A stretch of 64,000 bases of DNA, taken from Candidatus Paracaedibacteraceae bacterium (lineage in GTDB: Bacteria; Pseudomonadota; Alphaproteobacteria; Paracaedibacterales; Paracaedibacteraceae). Both the position numbers and the translations under genes were made by a program. Positions 35,408 to 44,786 of this stretch are shown in pieces (within the stretch, counting starts at the first letter, position 1; every line of letters starts with the position of its first letter). The notes beneath the pieces were generated by a model that was given only the letters and a program-made list of their open reading frames with translations, made no database searches and was not told the origin of the DNA. Location: NCBI GenBank assembly GCA_019636055.1, contig JAHBYH010000002.1:388370-452369 (forward strand). The letters run 5' to 3'.

Positions 35408-36513
35408 GATAAAAGGCTTTCAATGAGTTGATCGACATCCTTTTTTGTATGCTGAGCATTGATCGCAATCCGTAGTCGATCTGTGTTTTTAGGGACGGTG
35501 GGCGATCGAACCGCGGAGATTTCTATGCCGTTTTGCGACAAACGATTTTTCAAATCAACTGTTTTTGCAGGATCACCGATGATTATGGGAATGATATTTG
35601 TTTCTGATCCAATGACTTCGAACGTTGTCAGTTGATGTCGGGCATAATTGGCAAGATCTTGGATATATTGACGTTTGTGCCCAAGAGAAGGGAGTAACTC
35701 CCATGCTTTTAACGTCCCACCGATGAGCATGGGGGATGGAGCTGTTGAATAAATGAAACCACCGGCTCGGTTGATTAGGAATTCTTTGATTAAGATGGGG
35801 CAGGCTATATAAGCACCACTGCTGCCCAAGGCTTTGCTAAATGTGCCCATGATGATTGTTTGATCTGGTAAAGCGTGACAGGTGGACAGGCCATAACCTT
35901 GGGGGCCATACAGCCCTGTTGCATGAGCTTCATCCAGATAAAGCCATGTGCCGTAAGTTTCTGCGAGCTCAGTAATCGTTTCTAACGGGCATTTTTGTCC
36001 GTCCATCCCAAAAACAGTTTCACTAATAATCCACTTAGGGGAAGGATTATCCTTATGCTTTTTTAGTAAATCCGCCAGATGGTCCATATCACACGAGCGA
36101 TAACGAATAAGCTGACAATCACTATTTCGGACAGCTTGGTATAGACTTGCATGATTGAGTTTGTCAAAAAAGACAAGGGCGTTCTGATCTGATAATAGAG
36201 TTGATAGAGTACTGGTGTTGGCTTGAAACCCTGTGGCAAAAACTAACGCCGCCTCAGACTTTTTATCCTGTGCAATTTGATTTTCTAAGTGCTCAATTAA
36301 GAGATAATTGCCGGATAATAATCGTGATCCTGTTGCTCCAATGCCATATTGAAGGCCTGCTTGATAGGCGGCTTCAATAACCTGTTGGTTATGGCTTAAT
36401 CCTAAATAATCATTGGATGAAAAATCCAGTGCCCCTTGACGGCAAGGGGGCAATCTGCGATAGTTCCGATTATATCGGATCTGTTTTAACGTTTGTTGAA
36501 AATGATCTGTCAT
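35404..36513 (-). CDS. bioF: 8-amino-7-oxononanoate synthase
   Basis: BioF condenses pimeloyl-ACP and alanine to KAPA with PLP. The 369 residues show [44 protein letters not shown] and the PLP-Lys in [13 protein letters not shown]. It is the first gene of the minus-strand operon. Its ATG is only 22 bp from the divergent bioB ATG, so its promoter must lie within the bioB coding region or very close to it. Confidence 0.95.
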   Translation of the reverse strand: MTDHFQQTLKQIRYNRNYRRLPPCRQGALDFSSNDYLGLSHNQQVIEAAYQAGLQYGIGATGSRLLSGNYLLIEHLENQIAQDKKSEAALVFATGFQANTSTLSTLLSDQNALVFFDKLNHASLYQAVRNSDCQLIRYRSCDMDHLADLLKKHKDNPSPKWIISETVFGMDGQKCPLETITELAETYGTWLYLDEAHATGLYGPQGYGLSTCHALPDQTIIMGTFSKALGSSGAYIACPILIKEFLINRAGGFIYSTAPSPMLIGGTLKAWELLPSLGHKRQYIQDLANYARHQLTTFEVIGSETNIIPIIIGDPAKTVDLKNRLSQNGIEISAVRSPTVPKNTDRLRIAINAQHTKKDVDQLIESLLS

Positions 36514-36535
36514 GACAATAAAAGAGGGCGATCAA

Positions 36536-37636
36536 ATGAAACCTTGGACTACATATCCCAGCAACCAGAAGAAGTCAGATTTTGATCCTTCATCTTGCTC
36601 TGTCTTTTCAGCCGATGGTTCTCCTTCGGTAGAGCCAGCTACCGGCGTCGAATCATCATCGAAAACCCAGGGCAACCTGAAGTCCAAAACATCGACTTCT
36701 TCTGGTTGCTGGGATATTGACTCTGCAGAAAAAATCTACAATTTACCGTTTTCTGATTTGCTTTTCGAAGCGCAATCGGTTCATCGTGCCAACTTCTCTC
36801 CTAATACGGTTCAGATAAGTACACTGATTAGTATAAAGACGGGCAGTTGTCCAGAAAATTGTTCTTATTGCCCTCAATCTGCCCATTATGAGACAGGTTT
36901 GAAAAAAGAACCGCTGATGGAAATTCAAGAAGTTGTTGAGGCTGCTAAAAAGGCCCAGGCTGCCGGAAGTACTCGTTTTTGTATGGGGGCAGCTTGGCGC
37001 GGGCCACGAGATCAGGATCTGGATGTTGTTTGCCAAATGGTGTCCGAAGTTAAAAAACTGGGCATGGAAACCTGTGTGACACTCGGTTTATTAAAAGACC
37101 ATCAGGCTGATGCACTGCGTGATGCTGGACTGGACTATTACAACCATAACATTGATACATCCCCAGACCATTACGGCAAAATCATTACAACGCGCACATT
37201 CGAAGATCGAATTAAAACTATTGAAAACGTTAGAAAATCTGGCGTGAAAGTCTGTTGTGGCGGTATTCTGGGTATGGGCGAGACTGCTAAAGATCGCCTA
37301 GAAATGTTATTGGTTTTAGCAAATATGGATGAACAACCGGAATCCGTGCCAATTAACCAATTGATTGCCATTCCGGGAACTCCACTTGCCGATCAAACCT
37401 CAGTGGATCCTTTTGATTTTGTTCGAACCATTGCGGTTGCTCGTATTTTGATGCCAAAATCCTATGTACGGCTTTCCGCAGGACGTGAGCAAATGTCAGA
37501 TGAGTTACAGGCGCTGTGTTTTATGGCAGGAGCGAACTCCATTTTTTACGGTGAAAAATTGTTGACCGCCGATAATCCAGTCCCTGAAAAGGATATGTCT
37601 TTATTCAGCCGATTAGGCTTAGAGCGATTGCAATAA
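36536..37636 (+). CDS. bioB: biotin synthase with an in-frame N-terminal insertion
   Basis: BioB is the radical-SAM enzyme that inserts sulfur into dethiobiotin. The 366-residue product has the [11 protein letters not shown] cluster motif (CxxxCxxC), [17 protein letters not shown] and AGREQMSDE, all diagnostic and intact. The ATG at 36536 has GAGGG 7 nt upstream. Residues 6-60 (Ser/Lys/Asp-rich, TYPSNQKK to SSGCWDI) have no counterpart in BioB and coincide with a 165-nt palindromic element. Removing it leaves about 311 residues and joins MKPWTT directly to [18 protein letters not shown], the normal start. Activity is likely retained, since the insertion precedes the barrel. Confidence 0.93.
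   Translation: MKPWTTYPSNQKKSDFDPSSCSVFSADGSPSVEPATGVESSSKTQGNLKSKTSTSSGCWDIDSAEKIYNLPFSDLLFEAQSVHRANFSPNTVQISTLISIKTGSCPENCSYCPQSAHYETGLKKEPLMEIQEVVEAAKKAQAAGSTRFCMGAAWRGPRDQDLDVVCQMVSEVKKLGMETCVTLGLLKDHQADALRDAGLDYYNHNIDTSPDHYGKIITTRTFEDRIKTIENVRKSGVKVCCGGILGMGETAKDRLEMLLVLANMDEQPESVPINQLIAIPGTPLADQTSVDPFDFVRTIAVARILMPKSYVRLSAGREQMSDELQALCFMAGANSIFYGEKLLTADNPVPEKDMSLFSRLGLERLQ
36553..36717. repeat. 165-nt palindromic element inserted in frame in bioB
   Basis: Perfect 24-bp inverted arms at 36553-36576 and 36694-36717 (left arm starting ATATCCCAGCAACC, right arm ending GGTTGCTGGGATAT) enclose a folded centre including a hairpin CGGTAG-AGCCAG-CTACCG at 36627-36644. The total length is exactly 55 codons without a stop. 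It resembles the protein-coding palindromic elements of Rickettsia (RPEs) in design. TCGAAAACCCAG inside it (36659-36670) also occurs, inverted, in the intergenic palindrome at 4372-4383. Confidence 0.9.
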
Positions 37637-37668
37637 TATTAACTCATTTTTTAATTATAGGCATAACG

Positions 37669-38319
37669 ATGGACATTTTTTTAGACTCAACAGATATAGA
37701 AGAAATTTGCAAATTATCACAGACAGGCTTAATCGATGGCGTTACAACTAATCCGACATTAGCAGCCCAGCAAAAACGCCCGTTTAAGGAACTTATTCAA
37801 GAAATTTGTTCAATTGTTGATGGGCCGATTAGTGCAGAAGTGATTGCCGAAGATGCTGAAGGGATGATTAGCCAAGGTCGTGAACTGGCTCGTTTACATG
37901 ATAATGTTGTTGTCAAAATTCCAATGACATTAGAAGGATTAAAAGCATGTCGCGTTTTAACAGATGATGAGATCATGACAAATGTAACCTTGGTTTTTTC
38001 TACAACACAAGCGCTACTCGCAGCTAAAGCCGGTGCGACTTTTGTTTCGCCGTTTATTGGTCGTGTTGATGATCAGGGTTGGAATGGTATGGATTTAATT
38101 CGTGATATCAGACAAGTGTTTAGTAATTACTTATTTGATACATCAATTCTTGCTGCATCTATTCGACATCCTCAACATGTGCTAGAGGCTGCAAAAGCCG
38201 GTGCTGATGTTTGCACAATTCCACCAAAGGTATTCCACCAACTGTATCGTCATACTTTGACAGATATTGGTCTGAAAAGCTTTATGGATGACTGGAATAA
38301 AAGCGGTTTAACAATATAG
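37669..38319 (+). CDS. transaldolase / fructose-6-phosphate aldolase family (TalC)
   Basis: This enzyme belongs to the pentose-phosphate pathway or to a related aldolase group. The 216 residues begin [13 protein letters not shown], then [12 protein letters not shown], the Schiff-base Lys in [51 protein letters not shown]. The short form matches class 3B transaldolases (TalC/Fsa); which activity dominates cannot be told from these motifs. It stands alone 32 nt after bioB. Confidence 0.9.
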   Translation: MDIFLDSTDIEEICKLSQTGLIDGVTTNPTLAAQQKRPFKELIQEICSIVDGPISAEVIAEDAEGMISQGRELARLHDNVVVKIPMTLEGLKACRVLTDDEIMTNVTLVFSTTQALLAAKAGATFVSPFIGRVDDQGWNGMDLIRDIRQVFSNYLFDTSILAASIRHPQHVLEAAKAGADVCTIPPKVFHQLYRHTLTDIGLKSFMDDWNKSGLTI

Positions 38320-38376
38320 ACACGTTTTGGCATTGTGGTTTAAAATGTTGTCATAAAATAGAATATTGGTGATCTT

Positions 38377-39558
38377 ATGTATCAAGCGCAGGTTTGTATT
38401 CTGGGGGGTGGCTTAGTTGGTGGTGTTATGGCCTTAAGTCTAGCTCATCGTGGTATTTCCTCAATTGTTGTGGATGTTGAGACGCCGGATAACCTCCTAG
38501 CTCAAAAACTGGATGGCCGCACGACTGCTGTTAATTTAGCCTCAGCCCAGTTTTTCGAGGAAATAGACCTGTGGCAGCCCTTATCCGGACAAGCAGCTTG
38601 CATCGATAATATCAAAGTATATGAAGCAAATCAGCCATGGTCTATTCAATTTGATCATCAAGAATTGGGATCTGATCCCATGGGATATATCATTGAAAAT
38701 CGCTTTATTCGCCAAGGTATTTTTGAAAAAACTCTGAATCATCCTTTAATAAAATGGTGTGCTCCAGATAAACTTTTGACCAAGAAAATTACAGCGTCCG
38801 GGGTTGACGTTTATTTGGAGTCGGGCGAAATGGCTACGGTTTCTCTGATCATTGGTGCTGAAGGACGCAATTCCCCGACTCGGGATGATCGAGGGATAAA
38901 GAAAAAGCAATTTGGCTATGGTCAGAAAGGCTTAGTTTTTTCTCTTTATCACGACAAACCTCATCATAATGTAGCTTGGGAAGTTTTTCACCCGTCTGGC
39001 CCTCTGGCATTTTTACCGATGTTGGATTCAGTAGATGGAGGTCATCGATCAGGTGTTGTGTGGACATTGCCAGAAGCTGAAGCGGATATTTGGGCTCAAA
39101 AAGACCCATCTGATATCGCCAAACGATTAGTTGATATGTTTCCGCATTTGGGTGAATTTGATTTATTTACCCAAGTTTGGTGTTATCCATTAGTTGCCCA
39201 AATGGTCGATCGCTTTATTGATGATCGCTATGTGATTATTGGTGATGCTGCGCATGTGTGCCATCCCGTAGCCGGTCAAGGGGTCAATGTGGGGTGGCGT
39301 GATGCCAAAGCGTTAACAGACGTCCTTGTTAATCATATTCGACTTGGACTTGATTTGGGATCTCAGACAGTCCTTTCCGCCTATCAGCGATCCCGTCGGG
39401 TTGATACCTATGCAATGTTCGCCATGACAGATATAATGGTTCGGTTATTTAGTAACGATTCTAAGATTTTGCGGCCAATCCGCAGTATGGGGTTGGGGGT
39501 CGTAAATAAGATATCTCCCCTTAAAAAATTCTTTATGAAGAGAGCTATGGGGATTTAA
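38377..39558 (+). CDS. UbiH/UbiF/COQ6-family FAD monooxygenase
   Basis: This is a probable ubiquinone-ring hydroxylase. The 393-residue flavoprotein has the Rossmann GxGxxG-type start VCILGGGLVGGVMALSLA, a GAEGRNSPTR middle motif (DG-type FAD/NADPH block) and the second FAD motif VIIGDAAHVCHPVAGQGVNVGWRD. Which ring position it hydroxylates cannot be told from sequence alone. It converges on and overlaps the LysR gene by 4 nt. Confidence 0.88.
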   Translation: MYQAQVCILGGGLVGGVMALSLAHRGISSIVVDVETPDNLLAQKLDGRTTAVNLASAQFFEEIDLWQPLSGQAACIDNIKVYEANQPWSIQFDHQELGSDPMGYIIENRFIRQGIFEKTLNHPLIKWCAPDKLLTKKITASGVDVYLESGEMATVSLIIGAEGRNSPTRDDRGIKKKQFGYGQKGLVFSLYHDKPHHNVAWEVFHPSGPLAFLPMLDSVDGGHRSGVVWTLPEAEADIWAQKDPSDIAKRLVDMFPHLGEFDLFTQVWCYPLVAQMVDRFIDDRYVIIGDAAHVCHPVAGQGVNVGWRDAKALTDVLVNHIRLGLDLGSQTVLSAYQRSRRVDTYAMFAMTDIMVRLFSNDSKILRPIRSMGLGVVNKISPLKKFFMKRAMGI

Positions 39559-40412
39559 TCCTCAAGTTTTTCAATAACAAATCGCTCAAAGGAATTAATC
39601 GCGGTATTTGTTTGTTCGTGCTTTAGTAACGAGATATGAGTGTTGTCGAGTTCAGGTAAATCATAGGATCCTGAGATAATATCAAGATCAAGCGGGATCA
39701 TTGTCCGGGGTAAAACTGTAATCCCCATCCCGGCACGAACAGCAGCGATTGTCCCTGCATAGCTATGGGACGAGAAAACAATACGCCAAGCCAGTCCATG
39801 GTTGTCCAAGGACCGAATAGCGTGATCCCGATAGACACAAGGTATAGGCGATAAAACAAGGGGTTTGACCTTATTAGACGCAGTTAAATCTAACTGATTG
39901 CTTTTGCCAACCCATTCTAATGTTTCTGACCACACATCCAGACCGTTTGGAAAATCATGTGGTTTACTCATTTTAACAAGGACGAGGTCAAACTCATTTT
40001 GCTTAAATCGTTCGAAAAGCGTCAGGGTTAGATCACATTCCACTTTGAGTAAAATGCGGGGATGTCTTTGGGTAAATTCACTGAGCACATCGGCTAGATA
40101 GACGCTGGCAAAATCTTCGGGAACGCCAAATCGAATTTCTCCTTCAAGATCGGGGTCTTGAAAACGGTCGATTGCTTCATTGTGAATTTGGATAATTCTT
40201 TGGGCATAGGAGAGGAAAATTTCACCATCAGGCGTTAAGCAGAGTGTTTTGTCACGCACAAATAGCTTAACGCCGATTTGATTTTCTAATTTCGCAATTT
40301 GTTGGCTAATGGCTGATTGTGTGCGCCCCACTTTTAAGGCAGCCTGTGTAAAACTACCTGTTTTAACACTTGCTAAAAAACATGTTAGAGAAAATGAATC
40401 AAATAGCATCAT
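39555..40412 (-). CDS. LysR-family transcriptional regulator
   Basis: The 285-residue regulator has an N-terminal winged HTH (FLASVKTGSFTQAALKVGRTQSAISQQIAKLENQIGVKLFVR) and a periplasmic-binding-like effector domain (DLEGEIRFGVPEDFASVYL). It is divergent from the dabB-dabA operon with about 63 bp between starts, the classic arrangement for a LysR protein controlling its neighbour, so it probably regulates the carbon pump. The effector is unknown. Confidence 0.88.
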   Translation of the reverse strand: MMLFDSFSLTCFLASVKTGSFTQAALKVGRTQSAISQQIAKLENQIGVKLFVRDKTLCLTPDGEIFLSYAQRIIQIHNEAIDRFQDPDLEGEIRFGVPEDFASVYLADVLSEFTQRHPRILLKVECDLTLTLFERFKQNEFDLVLVKMSKPHDFPNGLDVWSETLEWVGKSNQLDLTASNKVKPLVLSPIPCVYRDHAIRSLDNHGLAWRIVFSSHSYAGTIAAVRAGMGITVLPRTMIPLDLDIISGSYDLPELDNTHISLLKHEQTNTAINSFERFVIEKLED

Positions 40413-40441
40413 TAGAAAATCTTATAGATAAAATTAGAATT

Positions 40442-40456
40442 ATTCGTTTTACTAAT
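40442..40456. promoter_or_regulatory. candidate LysR-type T-N11-A box between LysR gene and dabB
   Basis: ATTCGTTTTACTAAT fits the ATT-N9-AAT form of LysR-type boxes and lies inside the 63-bp divergent gap, partly within a larger imperfect inverted repeat (ATTCG...CGAAT). Such boxes are frequent by chance in AT-rich DNA. Confidence 0.35.
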
Positions 40457-40475
40457 TATTAAGCGAATTTATATT

Positions 40476-41849
40476 ATGATTCAAGATCAACATTCATGTG
40501 TAAAGATAAAAATGGACCATTGGCTAAAATATATCGATCTGGATCAGCTCTCAATTATTATGATTGTGCTTATTAATTATGTGAGTTTAAATGTTGGCTT
40601 TTTTGCTAGAAACTACCTGAAAGGTGATGCCAGCTACCGTTCTTTTTTTGTATATTTCCCATGGTTAGTTTTATCATTAAATTTGATGATGGTTATCGAC
40701 CATGTAATGTTATTCGCGATTTTCTGGGCAACAAATAATGTTTTATTATGTTTTATGATGGGATTGCGTTCCCGATGGAAAGCTGCTCAAGCTTCGGCAA
40801 TTTTGACCTATAAGACTTTAGGTTTTGGTTGGCTTTGCTTAGGTGTTGCTATCGGTATTTTGGTATGGCAGGCCAACACTTTTTTTATCCATGATCTTTT
40901 ACTATACCCTTTTTCTTCTGATGTTTTAGGTGTTGCAAGTATCCTGATTTTTATCTCTGCAATGACGCAATCTGCGCTTTGGCCTTTTCATAAATGGCTA
41001 ACAAGTTCGCTGAATTCACCAACACCTGCATCAGCGATGATGCACGCGGGACTGGTGAATGGGGGAGGATTTCTTCTTGCAAAGTTTTCTCCGTTGTTTA
41101 TGGGGAATAATTTTATCTTAACATTAGTTTTTACTGTGGGTCTGATAACGGCTGTTGTTGGGACGCTGTGGAAATTGGTTCAAAGTGATTATAAACGCAT
41201 GTTAGCCTGTTCAACAATGGGACAGATGGGGTTTATGATTGTACAGTGCGGTTTGGGGCTTTTTCCTGCTGCAATCGCCCATTTGTGTTGGCATGGTCTA
41301 TATAAAGCCTATATGTTTTTGGGGTCAGGAACGGCGCCTCAGGAAAAACGATATAATTTAAATTATCCTCTTTCTGTCCAAGACTTATTATATGCCTTAA
41401 CCATTGGCCTTATCGGAGGGGCAGTATTTACCGCAATTGCCTATCCGGATATTGATAGGATAGATACGCGCTTTATTCTTATCAGTGTTGCTGTTATGGC
41501 AGGGGCGCAGACTGTATTACCCATTATTCGGCAGTCATATCGGTATCGTTGGTTGATGGGGCTGGGGATGGTTATCGTGCTATCTGGGCTTTATGGGATG
41601 AGTGTTTACGGAATAGAAGTTCTTCTTGGTCATTCAATTATGGTTTATCCGTATGATCTTAATGTGATTCATATAGTTGGGCTAATTATTTTAATCATAA
41701 GTTGGTTATTTGTGCTGTTTCAAAAAAATCTAGATCCATCATCAGCACTTTATAAATTATGGATGAGAGTGTATGTTGCTGCATTGAATGGGGGAAATCC
41801 TCAGAAAAATACAATCACAGTCCATAAAACACAATATACAGATCGATGA
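40476..41849 (+). CDS. dabB: DabB, proton-antiporter-like subunit of the DAB inorganic-carbon pump
   Basis: DabB is a NuoL/MrpA-type membrane protein that couples a cation gradient to the DabA carbonic-anhydrase-like subunit, accumulating bicarbonate. The 457 residues are strongly hydrophobic with about 12 spans and contain SALWPFHKWLTSSLNSPTPASAMMHAGLVNGGG and MLACSTMGQMGFM, the proton-channel family blocks. It is followed 9 nt later by dabA, which settles its identity over a Nuo or Mrp subunit. Confidence 0.88.
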   Translation: MIQDQHSCVKIKMDHWLKYIDLDQLSIIMIVLINYVSLNVGFFARNYLKGDASYRSFFVYFPWLVLSLNLMMVIDHVMLFAIFWATNNVLLCFMMGLRSRWKAAQASAILTYKTLGFGWLCLGVAIGILVWQANTFFIHDLLLYPFSSDVLGVASILIFISAMTQSALWPFHKWLTSSLNSPTPASAMMHAGLVNGGGFLLAKFSPLFMGNNFILTLVFTVGLITAVVGTLWKLVQSDYKRMLACSTMGQMGFMIVQCGLGLFPAAIAHLCWHGLYKAYMFLGSGTAPQEKRYNLNYPLSVQDLLYALTIGLIGGAVFTAIAYPDIDRIDTRFILISVAVMAGAQTVLPIIRQSYRYRWLMGLGMVIVLSGLYGMSVYGIEVLLGHSIMVYPYDLNVIHIVGLIILIISWLFVLFQKNLDPSSALYKLWMRVYVAALNGGNPQKNTITVHKTQYTDR

Positions 41850-41858
41850 GGCCCTTGG

Positions 41859-43982
41859 ATGCAAGATAAAGTGAATAAAATAGAACAAGAAGTTAAACAT
41901 AAGTTAACAGAAAAACTCAGTGAATCATGGTCGGTTATTGCGCCATTTTGGCCTTTAAAAAATTTGATTGCGGTTAATCCCCTGATAGGGTTTGATCATC
42001 TGCATTTTACCGATGCGCTTAGGATGGGGTGTGTTTACTTTCAGCAAACTGATCAACCTGTCATTATGGCGGATGTTAACCGAGAGAGCTTAAAATGGTT
42101 GCAGGTTTTTTTTGATGAGGGGCAGTCAACGCTTGTTATTCCAGGTCGAAAAAATGGTTTTTTGGCTTGTATTCTTGATCTAATGGCTTTTGATTCTGGT
42201 TTGCCTAACAGACAGATTTTATCGGATTTGCCGAAAGATCCGTTTTTGATCATTGATTATTGTTTGTCGGAACTTGAAGTTGGTGAAGAAGATCAACAAC
42301 AATTCATGACCTTAATGTTGACGACTTTATCAGGCTGGTCATCGTATGTGTTGTATAAAACAGATTGGTCAAGTGGTTCTGATGATGTACCGGTCACCAA
42401 AGCAGAATTCACGGCTTTTCGATTGCTCTTATTTGTTTTATTCAAAGGGGACAGTGATGATTTGCTGTCTTGGTATAGATTATCTCTTGAGAACGCTGAC
42501 ATTTCATTGACTTATGAAAAAGTTCAGCAATATGAACAGCAGTATCAAGACCGTCTGTTTAAAAAATTACCCCAAATAAGTCATCAGAAGAAATCATCCG
42601 ATGCTCAATTTGTGTTTTGTATAGATGTTCGCTCAGAGCCATTTCGTCGTCATTTAGAATCGATTGGTGATTATGAGACTTTTGGGTTTGCAGGATTTTT
42701 TGGTGTTCCGGTATCTGTTTGTCATGAAGGGTTGCAAGAAACATATTCATCTTGTCCTGTGTTGATTCAGCCCCGATATCAAATCAAGGACAAATCGACT
42801 GTCAAGACACATGCAGAACATATCAAAACAGTTTATCAGTCAACAAAGTATACGTTTACAACATCGTTCCCGCTAGTTGAAGCTGTTGGTTTCTGGTCAG
42901 GACTCTTGATGGGCATCAATACGTTTTTTCCGAAAGTTGCGGTAAAAATTGGGAAAATGATGACGAGCAAAAAGAAACCTGTATATCACCTCGACATGCC
43001 TTTGGATGATCAGGTTTGTTATGCTCAATCTGCCCTTAGAGGCATGGGGTTAGTTCGTGATTTTGCCGAGCTTGTTTTTATTTGTGGCCATAAGGGTGAA
43101 TCCCAAAATAATGCATTAGCGACGTCGCTTGACTGTGGGGCCTGTGGCGGACGTCCTGGCGGGGCTAATGCTTATGCTTTGGCATATATCCTGAATAATC
43201 CAGGGGTTCGGCTTCGTCTATCTGATTTGGATATAAAAATCCCTAAAACAACATATTTTATTGCAGCAGAGCATAATACAACAATAGATGCTATGGATTT
43301 TATCACAGAATCAATTCCAGAGCGATACCAAGATTTACTTGGTCAGGTTCAAGAAGATCTTAAAAAAGTTCAGGTTCTAACATATCAAGAACGCCTAGAA
43401 AAATTAGGGGAACAGGGCGGACTTCACCCGTTAAATAGAGCGCAAGATTGGTCGCAACCAAGGCCTGAATGGGCATTGGCTACTAATGGAAGTTTTATTA
43501 TCGCACCAAGGCAAGTTACACAGTCTGTTGATCTTGAAGGGCGATCTTTCTTACACTCATATGATTGGACAATTGACCCTGATTGTTCAATTTTAACATC
43601 AATTATGACCGCCCCAATGGTCGTTGGTTACTGGATTAATTCACAATATTTATTGTCGACTCTTGATCCTGTGGCTTATGGTGTTGGCAGTAAAGTCACT
43701 AAGAATATTGCAGGAAAAATTGGGATAACTCAGGGGAATGCAAGTGATTTAATGCACGGTTTATCCCTGCAGTCGATTGGGTTGGATTATGATAACCCTT
43801 ATCATGAACCTGTGCGATTGACGGTCATTGTATATGCACCCCAATCAATGGTAGAGTCTGTAATTCACAGTGATGACTTATTAACTAAGCTCGTTCGTAA
43901 TCAATGGCTTCATGTTTTTTCGATGAATCCGGAAACTCATATCCTACAGCGGATTGTCTTGGGAGAAACTACTCATGTCTAG
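41859..43982 (+). CDS. dabA: DabA (DUF2309), inorganic-carbon pump catalytic subunit
   Basis: DabA is a beta-carbonic-anhydrase-like peripheral protein that works with DabB to convert CO2 to bicarbonate vectorially. The 707-residue product has the family zinc-site motifs FVFCIDVRSEPFRRHLE (Cys and Asp-Arg pair), FICGHKGESQNN and LDCGACGGRPGGANAYALA, plus the opening WSVIAPFWPLKNLIAVNPLIGF. Length is somewhat shorter than the 800+ residues common in autotrophs. No RuBisCO or carboxysome gene is nearby. Confidence 0.93.
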   Translation: MQDKVNKIEQEVKHKLTEKLSESWSVIAPFWPLKNLIAVNPLIGFDHLHFTDALRMGCVYFQQTDQPVIMADVNRESLKWLQVFFDEGQSTLVIPGRKNGFLACILDLMAFDSGLPNRQILSDLPKDPFLIIDYCLSELEVGEEDQQQFMTLMLTTLSGWSSYVLYKTDWSSGSDDVPVTKAEFTAFRLLLFVLFKGDSDDLLSWYRLSLENADISLTYEKVQQYEQQYQDRLFKKLPQISHQKKSSDAQFVFCIDVRSEPFRRHLESIGDYETFGFAGFFGVPVSVCHEGLQETYSSCPVLIQPRYQIKDKSTVKTHAEHIKTVYQSTKYTFTTSFPLVEAVGFWSGLLMGINTFFPKVAVKIGKMMTSKKKPVYHLDMPLDDQVCYAQSALRGMGLVRDFAELVFICGHKGESQNNALATSLDCGACGGRPGGANAYALAYILNNPGVRLRLSDLDIKIPKTTYFIAAEHNTTIDAMDFITESIPERYQDLLGQVQEDLKKVQVLTYQERLEKLGEQGGLHPLNRAQDWSQPRPEWALATNGSFIIAPRQVTQSVDLEGRSFLHSYDWTIDPDCSILTSIMTAPMVVGYWINSQYLLSTLDPVAYGVGSKVTKNIAGKIGITQGNASDLMHGLSLQSIGLDYDNPYHEPVRLTVIVYAPQSMVESVIHSDDLLTKLVRNQWLHVFSMNPETHILQRIVLGETTHV

Positions 43983-44433
43983 TATTTTTAATTGGATTAT
44001 GGCTAATCAAGAGCCTGCTTGTGTTATTATTATTAGTTTTATTATCCTATTAACGCTTAGACATTTGTTTTTTAGGCGTCCATTGTCCGGTTTTCTCTAT
44101 CACAGTGTCATTGGAGTCGCGTGTTTTGTCTTGGCCATTGGCGGTGGTGGTGTTCAGAATGATGGGTATAAAAACCTTGAGATCATCCGAAATTTAGAGC
44201 AAAAGGGTCTTTTAGATGATGTGATAAAGCATCCTGAAAAATATGATCATATGATGCGTGCTGATTTAGAACAGTTTAAAAATTCTCAGAACCTTGAGGA
44301 TTATTTAAGGAAATATGATTCCGATGTTGACAGAAACGAAGCTGTTACCGTTGGTTGGTTGTTTGTCTTATTTTCTGAGTTTTGCTTGGGGCTTGTAGCG
44401 CTTATTCGGGGGTTTCATGGTATTAGAAAGTAA
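43976..44433 (+). CDS. membrane protein cotranscribed with dabBA, unknown
   Basis: The 152-residue protein has two N-terminal spans (about 15-33 and 41-60, ending in a glycine run) and a third at the C-terminus (VGWLFVLFSEFCLGLVALI), separated by a soluble helical loop. Its ATG overlaps the dabA stop (ATGTCTAG), so it is coupled to dabA. I do not recognise the family. A role with the carbon pump is inferred only from the overlap. Confidence 0.6.
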
Positions 44434-44583
44434 TACCAGTTACTCAGCAAATTTAGGGAAATGCTGGTTTGCGCATGGACTAACGTGGCATATGATGTTG
44501 GATATATAAAATAGCACCTACGGTCTAAAGACTTTCGTTAGCAGTCTAATGGCCTGCCGCCCGAAGCTCATAAGAGCGTAGGG

Positions 44584-44674
44584 TGGCGGAGAGAGAGGGA
44601 TTCGAACCCTCGATACGCGATTAACGTATACACGATTTCCAATCGTGCGCCTTCGACCACTCGGCCACCTCTCC
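44584..44674 (-). tRNA. tRNA-Ser (anticodon GGA)
   Basis: Read on the minus strand it runs from GGAGAGGTGGCCGAGTGGTC to a genome-encoded CCGCCA end. Acceptor stem GGAGAG pairs with CTCTCC, the anticodon loop is TTGGAAA (anticodon at 44638-44640), a long variable arm typical of serine is present, and the T arm is GGGTTCGAATCCC. The rest of the 44434-44786 gap shows no gene. Confidence 0.97.
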
Positions 44675-44786
44675 AGCAATAGATTGACGATACACTATTT
44701 AAAGGTTAAAACTCAAGTATTTTGTTAGTGTCATTGTATTTGACTCTCTAACAGAGTCATCTCATTGCTCCTGTGCGACTAGACAA

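Noticed and set aside
36549..36720. bioB palindrome as a transcription terminator or attenuator hairpin
   Set aside because: There is no T run after the right arm, it lies within the reading frame, and its length is an exact multiple of three; a coding palindromic element explains it better.
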